This document shows positions 26,806 through 35,803 of a stretch of DNA of 64,000 nt, piece after piece. The stretch spans positions 191,981-255,980 of the forward strand of contig DKQS01000004.1 in assembly GCA_002471825.1 (NCBI GenBank), read 5' to 3'. Every line of letters starts with the position of its first letter. Position 1 is the first letter of the stretch. Source of the stretch: Flavobacteriaceae bacterium UBA7302. GTDB taxonomy: Bacteria; Bacteroidota; Bacteroidia; Flavobacteriales; Flavobacteriaceae. The notes under the pieces were generated by a model. The model saw nothing but the letters and a program-made list of their open reading frames with translations, had not been told where the DNA came from and did no database searches. A program made the translations under genes and the position numbers.

Positions 26806-28542
26806 ATGAGTCAACTCATTTCCGGATTTTCGAAGTTTTCTAAAGAACAGAAAATTGAATGGCTTACTGAAAATCATTTTCAAAATCCAGCTGAAGTTAC
26901 ATCCATCATCAAACAGTATTGGAATGATAACAAGGATTTGCAAAAACTGCACGACGACTTTATTGAAAATACCATCACCAATTATTACTTACCCTTCGGA
27001 ATTGCTCCGAACTTCGTAATTAATGACGAGAATTATGTGATTCCCATGGTGATTGAAGAAAGCTCTGTGGTCGCAGCCGCGGCTCTGACTGCAAAGTTTT
27101 GGAGTGATAAAGGCGGATTCAAAACCGAGGTGATTTCAACCAAAAAAGTAGGTCATGTGCATTTTATTTCATCGCTGTCTTTTGATGCCTTAAAGAAATA
27201 CTTTGATGCCAATCGGACTGAGCTTAGAGCAGCTACTGCGTCGATTTCGGCCAATATGGAGAAACGAGGTGGTGGAATTCTGGACATTCAATTGAAGGAT
27301 TGCACCGAGAAACTGGATAACTACTACCAGATTGAAGTCCATTTTGAAACCAAAGACTCCATGGGAGCCAATTTCATCAATTCTTGTTTGGAAGCCATTG
27401 CTCAGAAGTTCAAGAATGATGATATCGAAATCATTATGAGTATTTTATCGAACTACGTACCAGAATGTTTGGTGCGTGCTGAGGTTTCCTGTAAGATTGA
27501 GGATTTGGGTGTTGAAAATCCGCATCAATTTGCCAGTAAATTTTATCAAGCTGTTCGAATAGCGGAGGTGGAGCCCTATCGAGCGGTGACCCATAACAAA
27601 GGAATAATGAATGGCATCGATGCTGTGATTTTAGCTACTGGAAATGATTTTAGAGCTGTAGAAGCTGGCGTCCATGCCTATGCTTCGAAAGACGGACATT
27701 ATTCGAGTTTGTCCCATTGCAGCCTTGATAATGATACGTTCCGATTTTGGATTGACGTACCCATGGCTGTGGGAACGGTAGGCGGACTAACAGCCTTACA
27801 TCCATTGGCAAAATTGTCTTTGGAAATATTGAAAAAACCAAACGCTAGAGAATTGATGCAAATCATTGCAGCCGCGGGCTTGGCACAGAACTTTGCGGCA
27901 CTCAGAGCATTGACCACCAAAGGAATTCAGCATGGACATATGAAAATGCACCTGATGAATATTTTGAATCAGCAAAACGCTACCGAACAAGAAAAGAAAA
28001 AAGTAGTGCGGTATTTTTCATCCAAAACGGTTTCTCATAGTGCCGTATTGAACTATCTAACAACACTACGTAGCTCAAAGCCAAAACACTGGGTTGCTTT
28101 TCAAAAGGAAGACGAGCTCAGGGCTGTTTTGAGCAAACTGAAAGTCGATACCCCACCGCTTTTTGGACGCATGAATGCCCAGCAGATGGTAGAACATTTG
28201 GCGACCGTTGTGAAAATATCCAATGGAAACTGGAAAGTCAATGCTTTTGTGGAGGAAGAGAAAGCAGCAAGAAGAAAACCATTTTTAGATACGGACGGCG
28301 AATTGCAAGTAGGATTTAAAGCTTCCTTCTTGTCTGAAGGACCCGTTCCTGTCGAATTTGAATCATTGGAAAAGGCCATTGACGAATTGGTTGATCAAGT
28401 AAAAGCCTTCGATCAGGCCTTTCAAGAAGATCCCGAAAAGATTGTGATACATCCTTTCTTTGGTCCGCTTGATTACCAATATTGGATAAAGTTTCATACA
28501 AAACATTTTACGCACCATTGTAAACAATTTGGATTGTTATAA
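26806..28542 (+). CDS. mvaA: Class II HMG-CoA reductase fused to a DUF1569/DinB-like domain
   Basis: The N-terminal ~420 residues are a class II (bacterial) hydroxymethylglutaryl-CoA reductase: MVIEESS (81-87, catalytic Glu), HNKG (Lys265), TGNDF (Asp281) and GIQHGHM (His378), the same set as in the Pseudomonas mevalonii enzyme. In Flavobacteria it makes mevalonate for isoprenoids. Residues ~425-578 form an added domain with GRMNAQQMVEHLA and HPFFGPLDY...HTKHF...HCKQFG segments, matching DUF1569, a DinB-like four-helix bundle with a possible metal-binding His set. The normal enzyme has about 430 residues, so this is a true C-terminal extension. The stop overlaps the next ATG (TAATG). Confidence 0.93.
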   Translation: MSQLISGFSKFSKEQKIEWLTENHFQNPAEVTSIIKQYWNDNKDLQKLHDDFIENTITNYYLPFGIAPNFVINDENYVIPMVIEESSVVAAAALTAKFWSDKGGFKTEVISTKKVGHVHFISSLSFDALKKYFDANRTELRAATASISANMEKRGGGILDIQLKDCTEKLDNYYQIEVHFETKDSMGANFINSCLEAIAQKFKNDDIEIIMSILSNYVPECLVRAEVSCKIEDLGVENPHQFASKFYQAVRIAEVEPYRAVTHNKGIMNGIDAVILATGNDFRAVEAGVHAYASKDGHYSSLSHCSLDNDTFRFWIDVPMAVGTVGGLTALHPLAKLSLEILKKPNARELMQIIAAAGLAQNFAALRALTTKGIQHGHMKMHLMNILNQQNATEQEKKKVVRYFSSKTVSHSAVLNYLTTLRSSKPKHWVAFQKEDELRAVLSKLKVDTPPLFGRMNAQQMVEHLATVVKISNGNWKVNAFVEEEKAARRKPFLDTDGELQVGFKASFLSEGPVPVEFESLEKAIDELVDQVKAFDQAFQEDPEKIVIHPFFGPLDYQYWIKFHTKHFTHHCKQFGLL

Positions 28543-29468
28543 TGCATTATTATTCGAACGGTAAATTATTGTTAACTGCAGAGTACCTTGTCTTAGAAGG
28601 TGCCACGGCCTTGGCTTTGCCAACCAAGTTTGGTCAAGATTTACAAGTAACGCCGATTTCGAATAACGAAATTGTTTGGTCGAGTTTTGACCATTTGAAT
28701 CAATGTTGGTTTGAAGCGGTGTATTCGCTACCAAAATTGCAGATCAAGTCCGCCACCTTTATTTCTGGAGTGGAAGGCAATCAAGAGATGATTGCGGAGG
28801 TATTGCAAATCATCCTGTACGAAGCGCAAAAAATGAATCCAGATTTCTTGGTGACTGAAGGCGGATTTCGAGTGAAGACTCATTTGTCCTTTCCACGGAA
28901 TTGGGGATTGGGAAGCTCATCTACTTTAATCAACAACGTCGCTTCTTGGGCTGAAGTGGATGCCTACAAGCTTCTCAAAAATGCTTTCAAAGGAAGTGGC
29001 TATGATATTGCTTGTGCACAAAACGATTTTCCGATTTTTTATCGATTGGAGGAAGGTTTGCCTATTGTTTCAAAATCCAGCTTTCGTCCCAAGTTTGCGA
29101 ATAAAATCTTCTTTGTTTATCTCAATAAGAAACAAAACAGCCGCGAATCCATCAACCTGTTTTATGACAAACGCGGCAATTTAAAAGATGAAATAAAGGC
29201 CATCAATAAGATTACCAAAGCCATCTCCAAAACTTCGAAATTTAAAAAGTTTGAACGACTGATCAACGAACATGAGGATCTCATTTCAGGAATTTTGGAA
29301 CTTCCCAAAGTGAAGGACCAATACTTTTCAGATTTCCCAGGTACCGTAAAGAGCCTCGGTGGTTGGGGCGGTGATTTTGTAATGGTTACTGGTGATGAAG
29401 ACACGCCTTCCTACTTCAAAAACCGTGGATATAAAACAGTGTTGAGCTACGACGAAATGATTTTATGA
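28542..29468 (+). CDS. GYDIA family GHMP kinase (candidate phosphomevalonate kinase)
   Basis: A 308-residue GHMP-fold kinase. The ATP loop is GLGSSST (122-128) and GSGYDIA (151-157) gives the name of the flavobacterial family. It overlaps the HMG-CoA reductase gene by one base and sits in the mevalonate region, which otherwise shows mevalonate kinase and diphosphomevalonate decarboxylase but no separate phosphomevalonate kinase. The inference is that it phosphorylates mevalonate 5-phosphate; the exact substrate is not shown by sequence alone. Confidence 0.85.
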   Translation: MHYYSNGKLLLTAEYLVLEGATALALPTKFGQDLQVTPISNNEIVWSSFDHLNQCWFEAVYSLPKLQIKSATFISGVEGNQEMIAEVLQIILYEAQKMNPDFLVTEGGFRVKTHLSFPRNWGLGSSSTLINNVASWAEVDAYKLLKNAFKGSGYDIACAQNDFPIFYRLEEGLPIVSKSSFRPKFANKIFFVYLNKKQNSRESINLFYDKRGNLKDEIKAINKITKAISKTSKFKKFERLINEHEDLISGILELPKVKDQYFSDFPGTVKSLGGWGGDFVMVTGDEDTPSYFKNRGYKTVLSYDEMIL

Positions 29469-30679
29469 AAAAAGTAATTGTCGTAGGAGGAGGCGCAGCG
29501 GGATTCTTCGCGGCCATCAATGCCAAGGAGAAGAATCCAGATCTAGACATTAGCATTCTTGAAAAAGGAAGTGAGGTACTTCAAAAGGTAAAAATTTCTG
29601 GTGGAGGTCGATGCAATGTAACCCATGCTTGTTTTGACCCAGCAGAATTGACCAGTTTCTATCCTCGTGGTGAAAAGGAACTACGAGGTCCTTTTCATAC
29701 CTTCATGACAGGTGATACTTTCGAGTGGTTTGATGCCAATGGAATCCCACTGAAAATTGAAGAAGATGGCCGAGTCTTTCCAGAATCAAACTCTTCGCAA
29801 ACCATCATCGACTGTTTCTTGCAAAAAACGAAGGAACTTAATATTGAGATTCGAAAGAATTGTGGGGTCATTGGGTTGGAAAAAAAGAAGGCCCAATGGA
29901 TGGTGAAGACCAAAAAGGAGAACTTGGTATGCGACGCGGTTGTTTTCGCAACAGGAAGTAGCAAACAGGCTTGGAAAATATTAGGACAATTGGAACATTC
30001 CCTAGTTCCTCCGGTACCTTCCTTATTTACGTTTAATATCAAGGACGACTTACTGACCGATTTGCCAGGAGTGTCTGTTCCTAATGCAACTGTTTCATTG
30101 TTAAAAACCAAGCTTGAGAATTCAGGTCCTTTGCTCATTACCCACTGGGGATTGAGTGGTCCGGCAGTATTGAAATTATCTGCATTTGGAGCTCGTGTAT
30201 TGCATGGAATGAATTATCAGTACCAAGTACAAGTAAATTGGATTTCAAAGCCCTTTACAGATGTAGAGGAGGAGCTTTGGGAATTTAAATCTGATGCATC
30301 CAATAAAAAGGTAGTAGCAAAATCCATGTACCCAGAAATTCCGAGGCGTCTTTGGGAAAAATTAGTGATTTCAGCCGGAATTGATTCGAATAAGAATTGG
30401 GCCGATCTGCGCAAAAAGGAATTGGAAACCCTAGCGAATCGATTAACAGCCTGTGTTTTTCATGCTCAAGGGAAAAGTACTTTTAAGGAAGAATTTGTAA
30501 CAGCAGGAGGGGTGAGTCTGAAGGAAATCAACTTTAAAACCTTTGAAAGCAAACTGCATTCCAATTTGTTCTTGATTGGAGAGGTTATTGATATCGATGC
30601 CGTAACAGGTGGATTCAATTTTCAGAATGCTTGGACAGGAGGGTGGATGGTTTCCGAGGCTCTAAAAGGTCGTTTTTAG
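29465..30679 (+). CDS. HI0933/YhiN family FAD-dependent oxidoreductase
   Basis: A 404-residue flavoprotein: FAD-binding GGGAAGF (8-14), SGGGRCNVTH (45-54, the family hallmark), and a C-terminal FAD segment GEVIDIDAVTGGFNFQ (near 374-389). The family includes BaiN-type reductases, but the substrate here is unknown. It overlaps the kinase gene by ATGA, so it belongs to the same transcript as HMG-CoA reductase. The stop overlaps the convergent secreted-protein gene by 4 bases. Confidence 0.88.
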   Translation: MKKVIVVGGGAAGFFAAINAKEKNPDLDISILEKGSEVLQKVKISGGGRCNVTHACFDPAELTSFYPRGEKELRGPFHTFMTGDTFEWFDANGIPLKIEEDGRVFPESNSSQTIIDCFLQKTKELNIEIRKNCGVIGLEKKKAQWMVKTKKENLVCDAVVFATGSSKQAWKILGQLEHSLVPPVPSLFTFNIKDDLLTDLPGVSVPNATVSLLKTKLENSGPLLITHWGLSGPAVLKLSAFGARVLHGMNYQYQVQVNWISKPFTDVEEELWEFKSDASNKKVVAKSMYPEIPRRLWEKLVISAGIDSNKNWADLRKKELETLANRLTACVFHAQGKSTFKEEFVTAGGVSLKEINFKTFESKLHSNLFLIGEVIDIDAVTGGFNFQNAWTGGWMVSEALKGRF

Positions 30680-31392
30680 TCTCTCTTACTCCAGATTTCA
30701 TGCATGGCAGCCCCTTTGCTTGAGAACCCTTTGTGATGCCATTTTCCTTCTACCAATTCAAAATCGAAAGGAAGTTTTAGTCCAACTTTATTGTTGTCTC
30801 TCGAGAAGAACTCGATTTGTTCGGTGTATTTGCCATCAATGGTAGTGTAGGTTCCACCACCCGTACCTTTAAATTCTTTGGTAGCAATATTGTAGGCAAT
30901 CCATTGGAATCGTGTTCCGGATAATATCTTCATGGTTTTTCGCGGACGATCGGTATTTCGCAATTGTGTTTTTCCGTTGCGCACTCTTCCCGACATCAAC
31001 CATGCGCCTTGCAAGGCTCCAGGTTTTGCATCATCAATTCTGGTAAAAACTGCTCCAGATGCTGGAATTTCAATCTTGTTTTGTGACAGTTTGATCTTGA
31101 AACTAAATGATTTTCCAATAGCACTTGTATCGCTGGTATGGAATTCAACCACCTCAGTCATCAATCCGTCTTTGAGTTTCCAACTGCCACCATTGGTTTC
31201 AATAAAAGCCCCAGTCTCCTTGTCAAATTTTGTCAAGACTTGAAACTCATCGGAAACAATTAGTACACTTCGTATGGTTTTGTTGTTTTTTTCTTCAAAG
31301 CTTTCCCAAGCCCCCACCAAACTTTGTGCGAAAGAGGAGCTGCTTAGGATTAGAATGAAAAGATGCGTGAAAAGAATTTTTGGAAGTTTCAT
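30676..31392 (-). CDS. Secreted protein with two lipocalin-like repeats
   Basis: The 238 residues begin with a signal peptide (1-22, SSSFAQ). The mature protein is duplicated: GAWESFEE (27-34) and GAWLMSGR (about 128-135) open two halves, each with a SVLIVSDEFQ/MKILSGTRFQ strand and a VEFHTSD/IEFFSRD strand. This is the pattern of small lipocalin-like (DUF4488-type) domains. No binding residues or function can be given. It stands alone on the minus strand. Confidence 0.65.
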   Translation of the reverse strand: MKLPKILFTHLFILILSSSSFAQSLVGAWESFEEKNNKTIRSVLIVSDEFQVLTKFDKETGAFIETNGGSWKLKDGLMTEVVEFHTSDTSAIGKSFSFKIKLSQNKIEIPASGAVFTRIDDAKPGALQGAWLMSGRVRNGKTQLRNTDRPRKTMKILSGTRFQWIAYNIATKEFKGTGGGTYTTIDGKYTEQIEFFSRDNNKVGLKLPFDFELVEGKWHHKGFSSKGAAMHEIWSKRD

Positions 31393-31447
31393 AAGTCAGG
31401 TATTTAGCTTAGAATTGATGACGGTATCAATCACCCTAAAGGTACTA

Positions 31448-31681
31448 TTATTTAGCCAGTTCCCCGCGCTGTGGTTTGAGAGCATCTCTAAAGACTTTCA
31501 TATGCGATTCATCCACCACAATAAAAGCGGAACACAACATGGGGTTCAATTCATGATGATCTACTTCATGATAAGGTAAGTTTTCAATCGTCGCAAACTC
31601 TTGAAGGTGTTTAGCGTGATGAACGGCCATCTCTTTGGCATCTGGACCTCGAAAGTCCCACAAAAGCTTGATTTTTCGCAT
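31448..31681 (-). CDS. Small conserved-looking cytosolic protein
   Basis: The 77 residues have no signal or membrane segment and contain several His (AVHHAKHLQEF, YHEVDHHELN). No family is recognised with certainty. The start lies 3 bases after the thiN stop, and the composition is that of a real gene, so it is probably cotranscribed with thiN. Function unknown. Confidence 0.6.
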   Translation of the reverse strand: MRKIKLLWDFRGPDAKEMAVHHAKHLQEFATIENLPYHEVDHHELNPMLCSAFIVVDESHMKVFRDALKPQRGELAK

Positions 31682-31684
31682 AAT

Positions 31685-32293
31685 TTAATGACTTATAAAT
31701 ACCAATAAATTTCCCTTGGTATAGTTAATTTGTATTTGGTCGTTGATGGCTTTGTTTCGTATACCGATTCGTTTTCCGATTTTCAATGCCTCTCCATTTA
31801 GTGGAAATTCCAATCCTTCTGTGCTAATTTCTTCGGCTTCAGGAAAAGGGTAAATAGAGACGTTCTTTCCTTTTACATTGGAAGCTTGAAACGATTTTGG
31901 AATCAATCGATGGGTTCCATAATCATCATAAAAAACGATGTTCAGTTGTTCCTTCCACACCAAGGCCACATGAATATTCCCCAAAAAATGATCTTGTTCC
32001 TTTCCGCTTGCTCCATAAACATGAATTTCCTCATGACCCTCTTGGTGCAAATGATGCAATAATTTTTCAAAATCGGTATAGTCCTGATCAGGAGTATGAA
32101 GAGTAGGGATGTCTTTCGGTATATTGGAAATGGAATCAAAATCGCCAGAAACAAGATTCGGAGTGATCTCTTTATCGACTAGGTGATCATAGGCCCCATC
32201 CGTGGCACAAATCAAATCATAAGAGTTTGCAATCTCAAAATTTGTTGGAGGTAGTCCGTTTAATAACACAAAGACAGGTTTGATCGAATTCAC
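31685..32293 (-). CDS. thiN: Thiamine diphosphokinase
   Basis: A 202-residue enzyme that transfers pyrophosphate from ATP to thiamine. The family segments are CATDGAY (29-35), GDFDSI (50-55) with the metal Asp residues, and DYTDFEKLL (near 71-79). The C-terminal beta domain (about 135-200) matches the thiamine-binding half. Length is normal. It is divergent from mvaD with a 79-base gap. Confidence 0.9.
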   Translation of the reverse strand: MNSIKPVFVLLNGLPPTNFEIANSYDLICATDGAYDHLVDKEITPNLVSGDFDSISNIPKDIPTLHTPDQDYTDFEKLLHHLHQEGHEEIHVYGASGKEQDHFLGNIHVALVWKEQLNIVFYDDYGTHRLIPKSFQASNVKGKNVSIYPFPEAEEISTEGLEFPLNGEALKIGKRIGIRNKAINDQIQINYTKGNLLVFISH

Positions 32294-32344
32294 ACTGCAA
32301 AAATACCCAAAAAATAACCTAGTGAATAACCCTGAAAATAGTTT

Positions 32345-32352
32345 TATCTTTG
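32345..32352 (+). promoter_or_regulatory. -7 promoter box of mvaD
   Basis: TATCTTTG, an exact TANNTTTG match identical to the box in front of HMG-CoA reductase, lies 20 bases before the mvaD ATG. No -33 TTTG is found at the usual distance. Confidence 0.5.
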
Positions 32353-32372
32353 ACCCTCAATAAAATGCATCT

Positions 32373-33452
32373 ATGGTGTTTGAATTTGACGTACAAACAA
32401 TTTCGAAAGAGGTGGCCGAAGCCTCCTTTTCTTGGAAATCTCCGAGTAATATCGCATTGGTGAAATATTGGGGCAAAAGCCATCCGCAGATACCAAAAAA
32501 TGCTTCGATCAGTTTTACCCTGAAGAATAGTCATACGATTACCAAGATTGATTTTAAGAAGAAAGCTGAGTCCGATAAGGTAAGCTTCGATTTTATTTTT
32601 GAAGGGAAGAAAAAAGATGATTTCAAACCCAAAATTGAAAGTTTCTTCGAACGTATTGATGCCTTTTGTCCTTATTTGAAGCAATATCACCTGACCATTT
32701 CTTCAGAGAATTCTTTTCCGCATAGTAGCGGAATCGCGTCTTCGGCAAGTGGCATGTCGGCCATGGCTTTGTGTATTATGAGTCTGGAAAAAGCACTGAA
32801 TCCCTCATTAACGGAGGCTGATTTCAACAAAAAAGCTTCCTTTTTAGCCCGACTTGGTTCTGGTAGTGCTAGTAGAAGTATCGAAGGGCCTTTGGTCATC
32901 TGGGGAGCACATGCAGAGATTGAAGGTAGTTCGGATTTATTCGGAATCCCGTTTGCCGGAAAAATTCATGATAATTTCAAAAATTACTGCGATACTATTT
33001 TATTGGTCGATAAGGGCCAGAAACAAGTATCGAGCACGGTGGGTCACCAATTGATGCACAACCATCCCTTTGCGAGTCAGCGTTTTGAGCAGGCCAATGA
33101 GAACTTGTTAAAGCTCACAACGATTTTGGAAAATGGAGATCAAAAAGCTTTCATCAATCTGGTGGAAAGTGAGGCATTGACCCTTCATGCGATGATGCTT
33201 ACTAGCAATCCGTATTTCATCTTGATGAAACCAAATACTTTGGAGATTATCAATGCACTATGGGCATTTAGAGAAAGAACTCAAAGCAACATTTGTTTCA
33301 CCTTGGATGCTGGAGCCAATGTGCATGTACTTTATCCGAAGTCGGAAGAGAAAATGGTGTTGCAATTTATTGAAGATGAGCTCTCTAGGTTCTGTGAAAA
33401 AAATCATTACATTTGTGATGAAGTGAGTTCGGGAGCCGAACAATTGCTTTAG
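32373..33452 (+). CDS. mvaD: Diphosphomevalonate decarboxylase
   Basis: A 359-residue GHMP-fold enzyme that converts mevalonate diphosphate to isopentenyl diphosphate. The N-terminal signature NIALVKYWGK (26-35) is diagnostic, with SSGIASSASG (118-127) as the ATP loop and the conserved catalytic Asp expected in FTLDAGANVH (near 310). The ATG at 32373 fits the -7 box 20 bases upstream. It is the last step of the mevalonate route and leads a second group with a small repeat protein and mevalonate kinase. Confidence 0.95.
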   Translation: MVFEFDVQTISKEVAEASFSWKSPSNIALVKYWGKSHPQIPKNASISFTLKNSHTITKIDFKKKAESDKVSFDFIFEGKKKDDFKPKIESFFERIDAFCPYLKQYHLTISSENSFPHSSGIASSASGMSAMALCIMSLEKALNPSLTEADFNKKASFLARLGSGSASRSIEGPLVIWGAHAEIEGSSDLFGIPFAGKIHDNFKNYCDTILLVDKGQKQVSSTVGHQLMHNHPFASQRFEQANENLLKLTTILENGDQKAFINLVESEALTLHAMMLTSNPYFILMKPNTLEIINALWAFRERTQSNICFTLDAGANVHVLYPKSEEKMVLQFIEDELSRFCEKNHYICDEVSSGAEQLL

Positions 33453-33470
33453 CGTTTTTAGATCAATCAA

Positions 33471-33869
33471 ATGAAAGCCTATTTATCCACTGCAATTGTA
33501 ATTTTTGCATTTCTCTTTGCGAATATGGACAACCAAGAAATTATTTGGTTGGATGCGAATTTGAGGGAAACTTCCCAGTCGCAAGCCAAGTACTACAAAG
33601 TTGGGAATAAACGAGAAGGGCAAGTTACCTATTACTACAAAAATCGAAATATTTTCCGCAAAACCACCTATGTGAAAGGCAAGATTGAGGGTCGCTTTTA
33701 TGAGTATTATGATACTGGTGAACTACGAGAAGTTGGGGTTTATGAAAATGGTTTGAGAGAAGGAAATTGGAAGGTGTATTATAAGTCCGGAAAGATCAAA
33801 CAAAAGGGCAAATACAGTGGAGGTGAGAAGGTTGGCGTCTGGAAAACTTACTATAAAAACGAGAACTAA
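33471..33869 (+). CDS. Secreted MORN/YwqK-like repeat protein
   Basis: The 132 residues start with a signal-like hydrophobic segment (1-18). The remainder is a set of MORN_2-type repeats of about 23 residues: GNKREGQVTYYYKN, GKIEGRFYEYYDTG, GLREGNWKVYYKSG and GEKVGVWKTYYKN. Automatic pipelines call such proteins YwqK-family antitoxins, but no toxin partner is present, so that label is not accepted. It lies between mvaD and mevalonate kinase, 18 bases after mvaD. Role unknown. Confidence 0.75.
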   Translation: MKAYLSTAIVIFAFLFANMDNQEIIWLDANLRETSQSQAKYYKVGNKREGQVTYYYKNRNIFRKTTYVKGKIEGRFYEYYDTGELREVGVYENGLREGNWKVYYKSGKIKQKGKYSGGEKVGVWKTYYKNEN

Positions 33870-33892
33870 CAATATCTTAACATATTAATTAG

Positions 33893-33900
33893 TAATTTTG
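33893..33900 (+). promoter_or_regulatory. -7 promoter box before mevalonate kinase
   Basis: TAATTTTG matches TANNTTTG exactly and lies 17 bases before the mevalonate kinase ATG. The -33 region has no TTTG. It may give extra transcription of mvk and the genes after it. Confidence 0.45.
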
Positions 33901-33916
33901 TCGCAAATCAAAAGCA

Positions 33917-34843
33917 ATGAAAGGACCTTTGTTTTACGCTAAAATACTTTTGTTCGGTGAATATGGGATCATAAAAGATTCCAAAGGCCTTGCCATTCCG
34001 TACAACAATTTTAGAGGTGCTTTGAAGTCAACGAAAGAATTGGAAGGAGCTTCCAAGGAATCCAACGAAGGATTGTGGAAGTTTTTCGAGTACTTGAAAT
34101 CGCTGAATTCAGACTTGGTTTCTTTCGACTTCGAAAGCTTTGAAAAGGATTTGCAACAAGGAATGTACTTCGATTCATCCATTCCCCAAGGTTATGGTGT
34201 TGGTAGTAGTGGCGCTTTGGTGGCCTCTGTGTACGACGAGTATGCTTTGGACAAAATCACGGTTCTTGAAAACTTAACTAGAGAAAAATTACTCGAGTTA
34301 AAAAAGATTTTCTCCGAAATGGAATCTTTCTTCCATGGGAAGAGTTCTGGTTTAGATCCTTTGAATAGCTACCTAAGTTTGCCGATTTTAATTAATTCCA
34401 AAGAAAATATTGAGCCTGCTGGTATTCCTTCACAAAAAGAAGGAAAAGGAGCGGTCTTCTTATTGGATTCTGAGCAGGTTGGAGAAACCGAACCTATGGT
34501 GAACATCTTCATGAATAAAATGAAGAACGAAGGTTTCCGAAAAATGCTTAGCGAAGAATTTTCTTTATACACCGATGCTTGTATTGAGGACTTTTTAAAT
34601 GGTAACGTCAACTCATTGTTTGGAAATGTGAAGAAGTTATCAAAAGTGGTGTTGCACAACTTCAAGCCCATGATACCAAAAGCTTTTCACAAAGTATGGG
34701 AACAGGGCATTCATACCAATGATTACTACTTGAAACTTTGTGGTTCAGGTGGTGGCGGATACATTTTAGGTTTCACAGAGGATTTTGAAAAGGCAAAAAA
34801 GAGCTTGGAAAACTACAAATTAGAATTGGTATATAGATTCTAA
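33917..34843 (+). CDS. mvk: Mevalonate kinase
   Basis: A 308-residue GHMP kinase that makes mevalonate 5-phosphate. KILLFGEYGIIK (9-20), the P-rich ATP loop PQGYGVGSSGA (90-100), HGKSSGLDPLNSY (near 142-154) with the base-binding Asp, and the C-terminal KLCGSGGGGYILGF segment (near 275-288) are all family features. It is 9 bases before the prenyltransferase gene, giving an isoprenoid operon. Confidence 0.92.
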   Translation: MKGPLFYAKILLFGEYGIIKDSKGLAIPYNNFRGALKSTKELEGASKESNEGLWKFFEYLKSLNSDLVSFDFESFEKDLQQGMYFDSSIPQGYGVGSSGALVASVYDEYALDKITVLENLTREKLLELKKIFSEMESFFHGKSSGLDPLNSYLSLPILINSKENIEPAGIPSQKEGKGAVFLLDSEQVGETEPMVNIFMNKMKNEGFRKMLSEEFSLYTDACIEDFLNGNVNSLFGNVKKLSKVVLHNFKPMIPKAFHKVWEQGIHTNDYYLKLCGSGGGGYILGFTEDFEKAKKSLENYKLELVYRF

Positions 34844-34852
34844 TTTTAGGGT

Positions 34853-35779
34853 ATGCCTCCAAAAGTCAAATCCTTTCTTCTTACAATATTCAGCTTGTTT
34901 TCTGTTGTGCGAGGCTATAATATTTTGGTATTAATTGCTGCACAATACCTGGCATCCATCTTTATTTTTTCGCCGGAAAAATCGCTATCCCAAATTCTTT
35001 TTGACTTGCATTTGCATTACCTGATTTTGGCCACTGTATGTGTGGTATCAGCGGGATATATCATCAATCATTTTTACGATGAAAAGATCGATCAAATCAA
35101 CCGACCCATCAAAACCGGAATCGACAATTACGTGCGACAAGAGGTGAAGTTGTCGCTCTATTTCTTTTTAAACTTTTTAGGGTTTTTGTTCGGTGCTTTG
35201 GTTTCTTTCAAAGCAGCTGGTTTTTTTGTAGTCTATATTTTTGGCATTTGGTTGTATTCGCACAAACTGAAAAAATATCCCTTCATTGGATTGTTGACCG
35301 CGACCGTGTTAACCATCATGCCTTTCTTTGTGGTCTTTATTCACTTTAAAAATTTTAGTGGTTTTATCTTTACCCACGCCATCTTTTTATTCTTCCTGCT
35401 GATGGCTCGCGAGTTAATCAAAGACTTGGGAAATTTCAAAGGTGCTTTGGTTCATAATTACAACACCTACACGGTTACTTATGGAGAGGTGAAGACCAAA
35501 CAGCTATCCACCGTATTGCTGGCAAGCACCATCATTCCGGTGATTGTTCTTTTCGAGTATCCCGAACTGGCATTGATGCGGTATTATTTTTACTTATCGC
35601 TTGGGGTCATCTTATTCACGGGAATATTCCTTTGGAGATCCCATACCACCAATCAATACCGCCTGTTGCATAACATTATCAAACTACTACTTTTGGCAGG
35701 GGTTTTTAGCTTGGTGTTTATTGATACCTCACTTATTGTCGAAAAAGTAATAAACAAGCTTAGTTATCACTTCATTTGA
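34853..35779 (+). CDS. UbiA family prenyltransferase (geranylgeranylglycerol-phosphate type)
   Basis: A 308-residue membrane enzyme with about eight helices. The first Asp-rich motif is NHFYDEKID (72-80) and the second is in ELIKDLGNFKGD-like KDLGNFKGA (near 187-195), though the last Asp is Ala here. The family moves a prenyl group onto an acceptor; the context next to mevalonate kinase suggests it uses a product of this pathway. Flavobacterial relatives are usually labelled geranylgeranylglycerol-phosphate geranylgeranyltransferase, but the acceptor is not shown by sequence. Confidence 0.82.
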   Translation: MPPKVKSFLLTIFSLFSVVRGYNILVLIAAQYLASIFIFSPEKSLSQILFDLHLHYLILATVCVVSAGYIINHFYDEKIDQINRPIKTGIDNYVRQEVKLSLYFFLNFLGFLFGALVSFKAAGFFVVYIFGIWLYSHKLKKYPFIGLLTATVLTIMPFFVVFIHFKNFSGFIFTHAIFLFFLLMARELIKDLGNFKGALVHNYNTYTVTYGEVKTKQLSTVLLASTIIPVIVLFEYPELALMRYYFYLSLGVILFTGIFLWRSHTTNQYRLLHNIIKLLLLAGVFSLVFIDTSLIVEKVINKLSYHFI

Positions 35780-35803
35780 TTAGCTTTGCAGAAATTTTAA
35801 GAC

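Noticed and set aside
33471..33869. Antitoxin label for the MORN-like protein
   Set aside because: No toxin gene is adjacent, and it has a signal-like segment, which does not fit a cytosolic antitoxin.
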